Shown in pieces: positions 11,936-20,063 of a stretch of DNA of 36,032 nucleotides. The position numbers and the translations under genes were made by a program. The DNA is from Paulinella micropora (lineage: Eukaryota > Cercozoa > Imbricatea > Euglyphida > Paulinellidae), in contig WBZZ01003014.1 in the NCBI GenBank assembly GCA_019918135.1, positions 1-36,032 on the forward strand. The letters are read 5' to 3'. The stretch's first letter is position 1. The number at the start of each line of letters is the position of its first letter. The notes beneath the pieces are model-generated. The model was not told the DNA's origin. It saw only the letters and a list, made by a program, of their open reading frames with translations, and did not search any database.

Positions 11936-11975
11936 TGGATACCACATGGTATCCATGCTCATACTCATAGACAAC
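11936..11975 (-). repeat. Short dispersed motif, inverted copy (possible right terminal repeat)
   Basis: Read on the minus strand it gives GTCTATGAGTATGAGCATGG followed by ATACCATGTGGTATCC. This matches the 9851-9890 copy apart from small gaps. With 9851 it brackets about 2.1 kb, as the ends of a non-autonomous DNA transposon would (inference). Confidence 0.5.
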
Positions 11976-12058
11976 AGTCTACTTCTGGGAAACCAAAAAC
12001 AGCTTATTTGTTGAAATTAGACACATATGGTCGGCATATTGCAGAGTTTCCCAGCTAG
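11972..12058 (+). CDS. Possible terminal exon fragment, unrecognised
   Basis: A frame ending at TAG (12056-12058) encodes a plausible polar segment including KPKTAYLLKLDTYGRHIAEF. It is only 28 codons, has no start and no recognised family, and overlaps the inverted dispersed motif. Recorded because its residue pattern stands out from the surrounding AT-rich DNA. Confidence 0.2.
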   Translation, partial: QQSTSGKPKTAYLLKLDTYGRHIAEFPS

Positions 12059-12221
12059 GGATGAGCGCTACAGTTATTGTTTTGCTTCTTTAGGTAGACT
12101 TATCCTTCTTTATAGTGCGTAGTCTTGCGTTCTATCGTTTGTATGTCTACTTCGCACTTGTACCTACACTACCCATTATTTATCATCTATTCACATACAC
12201 TGCTTTGATATCATTCTTCAC

Positions 12222-13902
12222 CTATCTCAAGAAAAAGAGACCAAAATTGCCATGCACTAGATCAGAGTTGGAGGTCATGTTGAACATGTCCTGCACCAGA
12301 ATCGTAGCGTTGCCGAAATGGATCTGCTGATCTTCAGAGATGGTTGCCTGTCACAAAAAAAAGGAAAAAAAAAAACATATTTTCAAACAAAGTCTTCAAG
12401 AGCATGCAACAGGAGGTCTCAGAACCTGTGGCTGTTCGACTTCTTCGCCGGAGAGACGTTTGAGTGCTGCCTGGATCCAGGTCTTGACGTAATTTTCCAG
12501 GTTGTCCGGGAGGGAGCGGTCCTTCTTTTTCTGCAGGTAGACGATGTCCACAGTGCGATTCAGGATTGCACTGCCTTCATCGTTGTCAAGCTGGGGGACG
12601 AAATCACACAAATCCTTCCACTGTTTGCCGACGTAAACACCGTCGATTTCAAAAAAACCCCATGTTGTCAGCAAGGTCCAGGATCATATCCTGCAGCGAG
12701 ATGAGGCAGACGTACTTCTTCTGGTCCAGAAAAAACCTCTTCATGGTTTGCTTCACTTCGCTCCCCTTTCTGGAGGTCCTCAACCAATTGTTGCATTTCT
12801 TCCACTAGACCACTTGCGGATGTTTTGAAGTTCGTTGATGCTTTCGATGATTGCCTGGTTCCTAGGCATGTCAGAACGAACGCCACCAGGGGAAAGAAGC
12901 TTCAGCCAGCACTTCCAAAGCTCACCGGTGTTCGAAGCGACGTAAGTCCACATGGAACCGAAAGCAGGCAACGGGATGTTGTGGGAAAGGGCGAAGTCCC
13001 TCTTCCATGAGGCAAGAAACTTGTTGCAGGAAGCATCATTCTGGTCTTTGAGACTAGCTTGATCGTGCGCAGAAATGCAGTTTTCGCCGAATGTGTTTTT
13101 ACGGTGGACATCAGTAACAGTATTCTCGAAGGCACCAAGAAAACTGACGGATTGACGACCATCATCGTTCCAACGAACGAAACAAAGAGCTTCCAGGTGA
13201 ATGACCTGGAATTTCGAGTTCTGAGGTTCTTCTCTGTGAAGTTGCTGAATTGCATGGCTGGAATGAAGACCAACGATCGCCTGCAGGGGAAACTTCCCGT
13301 CCTGGATGGCCTTGCGAAGAAAGTTCTTGATCTTGGCCTGACCCTCGACGGGCAGGCTCGTGAAATCATCTTGGGCCTTTCCTTTTCTACAAGCCCGAAG
13401 GCTGTGTGGCAGCAGGGGCTGAAGACACGAGGCTGGGGGGCCTGCCTGCAGCTAGCTGAGCAGAAACACGACGAGCGAGGGCAGGGTCGGCGCGTGCTTT
13501 TTCCTCTTCCTTTTCGTTTCCCACCACCTCAGTAGCTGCAACACTGCACTGAGAATTCGGTGCGCGTGATGCAGCATTAGCAAGAGAATTGTTGGGATGG
13601 AAAACAGAGGAAACATCAGCCGGGGCAGCCTGCGAATCAGCGATTGTCCCCTTGGCATCCTCCTTGGAACCATCCTAAGTTGAAAAATATGGTATATTTT
13701 TCAACACGACAATGATGACGTCGTGGTGGAAGATGTGTCTCGGATGAAAAATATGACATATTTTTGAGACATGGAAAAAAAAACCAAGTGGAGCAAAGAA
13801 TCGTGAGACATTGAAGCTCACAACAAAAATATAGCATATTTTTGTTTGAAGACCTTAGATCCATCTCTTTTTGAAATTGCTTGAGGTAGTTGTTCACAGC
13901 CC
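12222..13902 (-). pseudogene. Multi-exon gene of unknown function, frameshifted
   Basis: Reading on the minus strand: a short exon (13902-13854), a 179-bp intron, a long exon (13674-12426), a 78-bp intron (12425-12348, CAG|GTTCTG to TTTTTGTGACAG) and a last exon (12347-12222) ending in TAG. The exon joins keep phase 0. The long exon is well formed (it includes SLPVEGQAKIKNFLRK, LEALCFVRWNDDGRQSVSFL and GSMWTYVASNTGELWKCWLK) but changes frame near 13390, within about 12735-12815 and at an A7 run (12652-12658). The C-terminal part looks helical (EEMQQLVEDLQKGER) and ends VHGNFGLFFLR. The segment around IVGLHSSHAIQQLH faintly recalls ParB/sulfiredoxin-like folds, too weak to name. Either a decaying gene or several sequencing indels. 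Confidence 0.5.
13680..13846. repeat. Three AT-rich palindromes in one intron
   Basis: All three lie in the 179-bp intron of the minus-strand gene. At 13680-13704, TTGAAAAATAT pairs with ATATTTTTCAA around GGT. At 13747-13765, AAAAATAT pairs with ATATTTTT around GAC, with an outer TGTCTC/GAGACA stem (13735-13771). At 13822-13846, AACAAAAATAT pairs with ATATTTTTGTT around AGC. The cores are alike while the flanks differ. Confidence 0.85.
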
Positions 13903-14056
13903 CTACACCCCAGAGCAAAAACAAAAAATCATAGTGACACGAAGCTAAAAAAACAGTTAGGGCAAGCATGACAGCCATGAACTCACAGCCCATAATTGAA
14001 ACTTATTCAAATTCAAGCAACAACTATAACAACAGACACAAAGCAACAAGAAACAA

Positions 14057-14510
14057 CTAGAACATAGGAGAGAGAGCTTGCTGACTTGTAGGAGCTGGCA
14101 CGTTTGGGCCTTTGGCGAACATGTCGTACAACTTCTCGTCCCAGGTCACATCCGCAGGAAAGCACACGTAGTAAGCTTCAGTGAGGCACAGTTCATCGAG
14201 CAAGGCAAACGTCTTGAATTCTCCAGCTTCGTCTTGGCTTGTGTCGTCGACCCACACCTGGGGCCAAAGTCGAGGGTTGTAGTTGTAACTAGTAGCACCT
14301 TTTGGCTTAAACGAAAACTTGCACACAACACCAAGATCGAAAGAGCTCTCGAGGTGACCCGTGTGGTCAGTCCCATGCTCTCCTCCAAACTCACACTCAG
14401 AGACAATGAGCTTCATTTCAGGTGAGACCCACCATTTGTAGGTGATGCTTGTCGACAGAGGGACCACCCATGATGTAGTGTTTGGAAAGCGATTTTGAGA
14501 GTGCAACAAT
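14057..14510 (-). CDS. Terminal exon of an unrecognised gene
   Basis: An open frame on the minus strand from a likely 3' splice site (GGGTCTCTAG at 14520-14511, behind a T35 tract) to TAG at 14059-14057; about 150 residues. It is rich in aromatic and acidic residues (TYKWWVSPEMKLIVSECEFG, DLGVVCKFSFKPKG, PRLWPQVWVDDTSQDEAGEF) in a pattern typical of a beta-rich globular domain, and ends in PTSQQALSPMF. I recognise no family. The start exon is not visible. It is unbroken, unlike the next gene downstream on the same strand (12222-13902). It could be the 3' end of a cellular gene or of a mobile element. Confidence 0.45.
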
Positions 14511-14557
14511 CTAGAGACCCGAACAAAAGTGCTCAAATTGACCGGAAGCGGTCACGA

Positions 14558-14560
<3 letters not shown>

Positions 14561-14595
<35 letters not shown>
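14561..14595 (+). repeat. A35 homopolymer
   Basis: 35 consecutive A. On the minus strand it is a T tract about 50 nt upstream of the acceptor of the 14057-14510 exon and could serve as its pyrimidine tract. It may also be the poly(A) of an old retroposed sequence. Confidence 0.9.
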
Positions 14596-14598
<3 letters not shown>

Positions 14599-14945
14599 AG
14601 GCCTGAAAACATTTTTTTTTTTTTTTTCATTTTGATAGACGGAAAGTCACGCTCATATGGTGAAATGCAATCAAAAATGGGAAACGGACGGCAACTTGTT
14701 CCCAAAAACTGAAGTCTGAAACCAGTTTTTGTGCCTTGGTGGCACCGAGTGTGGGCTCAAACCTGCTCACTTTGGAAAACATATCATATTTGTTTTGCTG
14801 AGACAACCTTTGAAATGATTTTTTACCTTTTTTCCGGACGGATTTGTTTGAAAAGGTTCAGGTGTCGGAATATGTCATATTTTTGTTTTCCGACAACCCT
14901 TGTAAAACCATTCTCGCCACTTCTATTTTTTTTTGACAATATTAG
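14596..14945. other. Intronic or intergenic AT-rich sequence
   Basis: No coding potential seen on either strand. It holds two palindromes (14776-14796 and 14863-14895) and ends in a T-rich tract before the plus-strand acceptor TTGACAATATTAG, so much of it is probably intron of the plus-strand gene. Confidence 0.5.
14776..14895. repeat. Two further palindromes of the same type
   Basis: At 14776-14796, AAAACATAT faces ATATTTGTTTT (imperfect). At 14863-14895, an outer TGTCGGA/TCCGACA stem encloses ATATG-T-CATAT. Both repeat the AT-rich core of the three palindromes at 13680-13846. Confidence 0.75.
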
Positions 14946-15241
14946 GTTCTCAAGCGAGGTTACATGTCTGCGCTGAGAAGCCACTTCATTGAAGTTGCAA
15001 AATCGATTCAGGGCACTCCTTTTGTTCCTGATTGCAACATGTTCGCAGAAGAAGACCTGAAAATCAAGAAAGCTGTCTCCAGTAAGTTGCCTGTAGCACG
15101 TTCAATGCATTTTTTTCTCTTATGGTCACTCGTGGTCAGGCGATTTCTTGGGTTTTGGCTTCGAAGCTTGGGTGAAAATGTTCAAGCCTGACAGACTTTA
15201 CAGATTTCGGCACAAGTTAGCGCATGTCAGGCATCAGAACG
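14946..15241 (+). CDS. Two-exon gene fragment, unrecognised
   Basis: Exon A is 14946-15081, after the acceptor TTGACAATATTAG; the donor is A|GTAAGT. A 58-nt intron ends CGTGGTCAG, and exon B is 15140-15241, before a possible donor GTCAGT. The join preserves frame across a split AGC codon. The product contains SHFIEVAKSIQGTPFVPDCN, FAEEDLKIKKAV and FGFEAWVKMFKPDRLYRFRH, which look like genuine protein; I do not recognise the family. Coding stops 14 bp before the T10 that marks the 3' end of the retrotransposon, so the rest of the gene was either displaced by the insertion or lies beyond the array. Similar composition to the neighbouring low-GC genes. Confidence 0.5.
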
Positions 15242-15255
15242 GTCAGTTCCGCAAA

Positions 15256-15506
15256 TTTTTTTTTTATTGATTTTGCTAAAATTATTGTACAATGAGAAAG
15301 ACAGTATTCCCACCCAAACCCGTAGCGGTTGCGGGGCGCCTGCACTACGACCACCAACATCAGGGACACCGACTAAGCGGGTTTGATGGCTGGGGGAGCA
15401 TTTGGCCTTGAGCGAATGGCAGCCCGCTAGGATCTGTGCGCAAACGGTCCGGAGACACAGATGCACGTCGTAGAAAGGGTAGAGATAGAGAAGGAGAGAG
15501 AGAGAT

Positions 15507-15553
<47 letters not shown>

Positions 15554-16271
15554 ACGAAAGAGATAGAGAGAAAGAACGAGAGAGAAAGGACGACAGAGAG
15601 AAGGGACAGCCGATAGCCTACAGGAACCTCCCGACCAACACACAAACCTAGTAACCGGCTGGCACAGGCCAATTCAGACCGGGAAGAATCTTCCCGGAAG
15701 CGAAGCAGCCAACACGTCCCGGCGCATCTGGGCCCATTCGTCCAGGTCGAAGCGGGACTCCCATCCAGCGCCAATCCATGGGCGACCAGTCGTAGACACA
15801 CCGATCCTGACTCGAGCAGGCCCACAGGGCACCAGCTGAATCGCAGGAACGCCAGAGAGAGAGAGAGCGCAACAAGGAAGAGAGAAAGAGAGGGGGGCCG
15901 GTCGTAGAGGAGAAAGAGAGGGAACAGAGTGAAAGGGATCCCACAAGGGAGCGCGGTCCAAGGCAAGAGGCCGCGCTTAAGCCTGGTCCGTCCGTCCCAC
16001 CCAGGAAACATCCCCCCCACAGACCAGGAAAACAGCAGAGACGCTGGAAATTTGAAAAAACCGAATCCCGACAAGAGAGAGAAGACAGAAGAAGAAGCAC
16101 AGTCAACCCTAGACGAGTCCTCCATCCCCATGACTATGCAGCTCCCTGAGAAGGGGGGACACAGACAGGACGGATTACCCTCCCAGAGACTCAAAGCGGG
16201 CGGAGGCTAGGTCGGGAGAAAAAAGAGGCGGAAGGCTGGATGGGGGGGGGGGGGGAGAGGAATTCAAAACT
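15256..16271 (-). other. Retrotransposon 3' region, copy 1
   Basis: Non-domain 3' region between the last in-frame TAG (16272) and the A10 end. It includes a (CT)n tract on the minus strand and a 255-codon open frame (15427-16194) rich in Ser/Leu, part of which is just the CT repeat. That frame is also open in copy 2, but the copies are nearly identical, so this is not independent evidence of coding. The part from 15256 to 15467 is absent from the junction in copy 2. Confidence 0.6.
15481..15547 (+). repeat. (GA)n tract, copy 1
   Basis: An interrupted GA repeat (CT in the element's transcript). It is 4 bases longer than the matching tract in copy 2 and lies just inside the tandem duplication boundary at 15468. 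Confidence 0.95.
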
Positions 16272-16598
16272 CTAGCCAGGGCTAGGCCCCTTCGGTTCCG
16301 TGGCCCCGAGGAGAGGTGGGATTCGATGGGGAGTCAAGGGTGGGAGGAAAAGGAGACTCCATAGGCAAGCTAGTGTGCCAGTGGGTCGTCTGACTTGCTG
16401 GTGGGCTAAGCGAGCCACAGGAGACCCTCTCCTCCCACATCTACGGGATCGGTGCGATGGATTTTCGTCCCCCCTTGGACTCAGCTTCGGTGGGATACCT
16501 TGGGCCTCTGGTGGACTTCCTTCTCCGCCTCTCCGCTCGCCTCCCGCCTCTGGACAAAGCAACAAAGGGGACCAGGTAGGGCGAAGGAGCACGCCCAC
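16272..16598 (-). CDS. In-frame continuation after TAG, 3' of RLE
   Basis: Directly after the TAG at 16599-16601 the same frame stays open for 108 codons to another TAG (16272-16274). It encodes a proline/arginine-rich segment without a known domain. Identical in copy 2 (27539-27865). If TAG is read through or reassigned, this would be a C-terminal extension; otherwise it is 3' untranslated sequence. Confidence 0.25.
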   Translation of the reverse strand: MGVLLRPTWSPLLLCPEAGGERRGGEGSPPEAQGIPPKLSPRGDENPSHRSRRCGRRGSPVARLAHQQVRRPTGTLACLWSLLFLPPLTPHRIPPLLGATEPKGPSPG

Positions 16599-17786
16599 CT
16601 ACTGAGGGGGGCGGAAAGGAGGGTTTGGAGGAGGTCCCGCAGGGAAATGGTGAAGGAAATTCCAAGTCTGGATGATATGCTCATGGCAAATCCTGGTTAG
16701 GCCTTGGTAGATCTGCTGCGCGATGCTCTTGGAGAAATGGAAGCACAGTTCGTCAAATGAGGCTTGGGAGATGTATCCTCTCGCCCCCATTGCGATCATA
16801 ATAAGATTGGTAGACATTGGACGTCTCCTAATGGTCTGCCTGCTTATCGCTTCTTCCAGCGGGAGGTATCGGTGATCATAGATCGCCCGCGGGTTATATC
16901 CCCACGCCTGATGGGACTTCCAGGGGATAGCTGGCCAGGTGCTGGGCGGGTCTTCTCCCCGAAACGCATTTGGGTCCTTCGGTCGGTAAGGGGGGTTCAC
17001 CCGACGTCCATCTCGGTCCCAGGTATCCCGCCGATCGTCTGGCGACTGTCTCGCGGGGAGACAGGAGTCATCTTCGCGGACCAGCCATTGATCCTCCCGG
17101 GTCGTGTAGTCTATCAGGGTAACGTGGTTTGATCTTCGAGAGGCGGTGACCAGCAGGTCTATCTTGTGCGAAAAACCCGGTCCCGCCATGTCCACCATCA
17201 CCTGCGCGGCGGGGTGAATGAAAGCCGGCGAGAGAGGTGGGGCAAGAAGGGGGGCTCCCTCCGGGGCGGGGAGACCTGCGTCCGCACGAGGGGGGGCACT
17301 ATCTTGCTTCGGTCGAGGGAAGGCTCCCTCCTCCCCGATGATGAAGACTTTGCAGTCCGGTGCTATGCCATCGTCGTTGTCTGACCGCTCCAAGCAGCTG
17401 CGGATCCACTGTCTGCATTTGGAGTGCCGCTGATCCAGTAGAGACTTGAGGGCCTCCGAGTGGAAGGAGGACTTTGAGAGCAAGTAGTGGCTGATGCTCC
17501 CAGTGACCCTGCAGCCATACGGGCAGGAGGTCGAGGTGGCCCCCTTGGTAATCACAGTGCTGACCCTCGCCGGAGTGGGCCAGACATCTAGCTGGCATTT
17601 GAGTACTATGGCTACCTCTCTCACTGAAAGGCCGCCGTTGGGTTGAAGGAAATGGTTGGTAATGGCTTGGAAGGGTCTGCGTATTTCCGAGCGGATCCCC
17701 CATGTTAGGCCGAAGCGGGGCGCCACTTTGAATTTATTAGCGTCTTCCGAGCATCTCTGGCGAAGCTTCCATAGGTTGTAGGAGGT
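16599..17786 (-). CDS. RLE endonuclease and zinc-finger C-terminal region, copy 1
   Basis: Continues the RT frame after an in-frame TAG (17787-17789) to TAG at 16599; about 395 codons, with no ATG needed if the frame is continuous. Numbered from GTG at 17726, a zinc finger is formed by C68, C72, H80 and H89 in SCPYGCRVTGSISHYL. The restriction-like endonuclease core follows: K188-I-D190 and D206 in HKIDLLVT...HVTLIDYTTRED, matching the (R/K)PD...(D/E) pattern of R2-type endonucleases with Ile in place of Pro. The zinc finger and nuclease would bind and nick the target for target-primed reverse transcription (family knowledge). Conserved at DNA level in copy 2, where one base is lost near 28255. 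What the element targets is not visible. Confidence 0.8.
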   Translation of the reverse strand, partial: TSYNLWKLRQRCSEDANKFKVAPRFGLTWGIRSEIRRPFQAITNHFLQPNGGLSVREVAIVLKCQLDVWPTPARVSTVITKGATSTSCPYGCRVTGSISHYLLSKSSFHSEALKSLLDQRHSKCRQWIRSCLERSDNDDGIAPDCKVFIIGEEGAFPRPKQDSAPPRADAGLPAPEGAPLLAPPLSPAFIHPAAQVMVDMAGPGFSHKIDLLVTASRRSNHVTLIDYTTREDQWLVREDDSCLPARQSPDDRRDTWDRDGRRVNPPYRPKDPNAFRGEDPPSTWPAIPWKSHQAWGYNPRAIYDHRYLPLEEAISRQTIRRRPMSTNLIMIAMGARGYISQASFDELCFHFSKSIAQQIYQGLTRICHEHIIQTWNFLHHFPAGPPPNPPFRPPQ

Positions 17787-20063
17787 CTAATTCTTCTTGA
17801 CTTGGGCGATGGCTTGGTCTACTGACCCTGGAGCGACAGTCTCCTTGGTGAGAAAGTTAGTGACGGAGAGAACGACTGGGACCTCTAGTGCGTTCCATTC
17901 GAAGCGGGCCGGGGGAACGTCATATGCCTCCCTGAATCGGGCAAGGCTGTGTTCTGCATCGGATCGCTGCTGTCGCCCGTCGGGCCATGACGAGTCACTC
18001 ACATGCCCTGGAGGGATGCGCGGGTTAATGCCAATGCCCAGTGCTCTGCAGGCGCGGATCCAATGAAGTACCATAAGTCCGTCGCGGCGATCCTCCTTGA
18101 GCAGATGCAGGTGACCTTGCCATCCAAGGAAAGGCTGGTCTGGGGGGTCCGGAAGCTTGGGGCACTGCTTGTTGATGTCCTCTGGTATGGGGGCTTCGTC
18201 CCTGAGAGCGCCCCTGTTCACAGCGTTGACGTACCGCGGGTAGAAAGCTGGAATGATGCAGTCGGTGGGGGCCTCCACCCCGTGGAAAACGGAGTGCATT
18301 CGCCATATGTCCGGTGGATGAATCGGTGGATGCATCAGTGGCGGGCGCGGTCCGCCGTCCCCTGCCCATCTGAACGAGAAGCGCGTGCTTGGCGGCTGTG
18401 GGGGGCAAGAGCTCTTGGGAGCAGCTCGGCGACCACGGAGGGGGAGACGCTGGGGACAGAGATCCTTGTTCCTGGGGAAGTAATAATCCCACGCTAGGCG
18501 TAGATGCGCATACACCGCGTATTGAACGTATGGATCGGTCGAAAGGAGGCATTTGATAAACACCGTGAAAGTTCGCAGGTAGTACCGGGTGGAGAACTGG
18601 TGAAGGCCGAATCCTCCCCCTCCTCCTATGGGGCCGTAAAGCACCGCGTTTGGAATCTCCTGGACAGCTGAAGAGTCTCCGGGATATGGTCCCGAAAAGC
18701 TGTGTCTAGGTCCCGAAGCAACTTCTGGGGGAAGGGGGTCCACCCGAAGGAAAAATCTAGGATGCTGGTGAGGAGACACGTGAGGGCTTTCCTTTTCCTT
18801 GCAAGCGAGAGGTCGAGGCTGTGTATCAACCGGGCAGTAGCCACGAACCTTGAAATCGCGTAGTCTCTTTGGATCTGCGGGTTATTGTTGCCGTCGGTGT
18901 GGAGCCCCAGGGACCGAAAGACTTCAATTGCCGAACGGTTTCTAATCACGGTGGGGGGGCACGTCGAGTCCCGGCCGGGTGCAGTGAGAGAAATCGGGAC
19001 AGCGTAGACACCTTTGCCCTCTTCACTAACCAGGCAGATGACAGAGCATTTTTCCGCCGCACAGATCTGGCGTGCGGCCCTAAGTTGCGTATAAAGAAGT
19101 GAGAAGCCCTTTTGTGCCTCGGGAATGTAGAGCTCCGGTGGACCATCCCCTCCTAGGGCTGCCCAGTTATCGTCCGCAAATTTGTGATCTGCAGTCAACG
19201 GGGGCCTCAGGGGGTAGACGGAGGTGTTCTGGGAGCGGTCGCTGCTAGTGCCATCGTAGAACCGGTATCCTGCTGGCATAAATTGCTGGGCAGGGCACAA
19301 GCGGGTAAGGTATTCGTCGAGAACCCCGTATGTGCCCGGGCTGAGCGATCCACCTTGAGGGATCCCTCGGGAGCGGTGAATTTCGTCCGGCAAAACAGCA
19401 GACTTCCCTGTAGAGTCCGGGACCTTGAGCTTGAGCGGGGAGTCTTTGAACCGATGGCGGAGGAAAGCAAACAGCTCGGGGAACTCCCCCTCCTGAGCCA
19501 CCACATGGGAGTACGCTTCGCAGATGTAAGTGAGCTCCGCGCGGTCAAACGCCTTGCGGATGTCAGTGGAGAAGATGATAAGCGTCTTTTTCTTACCTGT
19601 AATCTTGGGGGCTGCCCGTAAATCGGCCAACATCAACCGCAGCACCATGTTCCATTCATCGCACCCACTCACAGTTGTTGTGTTGGCTTTAGAAGTCTTC
19701 CGGATGCACCCTGTGTGGAGCTTGAAGGACTCAACCCGAAAAGTGACGAGTTTTTCGTAGAGGTTGAGGATCGCGTTCGAAACCGTGATGCCCCGCTAGT
19801 CGGATACATTTGCGCCTGTCCCAGTCCCCTTCCAAATCTGGCTGAGAATCCCCGGCTTCCAGTCCTTTGGTAATCTCTTCTCCTTCCAGCAATGGGAGAA
19901 GAAAGATCCTAATTGGATCTTCGCGTCTTGCGAGAGGAGCTTGAAGATGTCGGGGGGTATACCATCGTCTCCCGGAGCAGGACCCTTTTTGGCCTGAATT
20001 GCATGCTCGATTTCACCCAACGAGAGCGGCCGACGAGCCAGATCGAGCGCCTGCTCTCGAGAG
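17787..20063 (-). pseudogene. Reverse transcriptase domain, copy 1, interrupted
   Basis: Fingers motif KKGPAPGDDGIPPD (before 19796), then VSD-TAG-RGITV at the conserved (E/N)YRPI position. Numbered from GTG at 19672: motif A FSTDIRKAFD (D37), motif B RGIPQGGSLSP (102-112), active site FADD (165-168), an LG-containing motif near 254, then the thumb. The order and spacing are those of non-LTR RTs. Near 18660 copy 1 lacks 4 nt that copy 2 has, so the thumb continues in another frame (GGGGGFGLHQFSTRYYLR onward) to TAG at 17787. Copy 2 keeps this part open. All catalytic residues are present; the TAG is shared by both copies. Confidence 0.85.

Noticed and set aside
15427..16194. 255-codon frame in the 3' region of copy 1 (and 26558-27397 in copy 2) as a separate gene
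   Set aside because: Ser/Leu-rich with part made of the CT tract, no domain, and equal openness in two near-identical copies proves nothing. Mentioned only within the 3' region.
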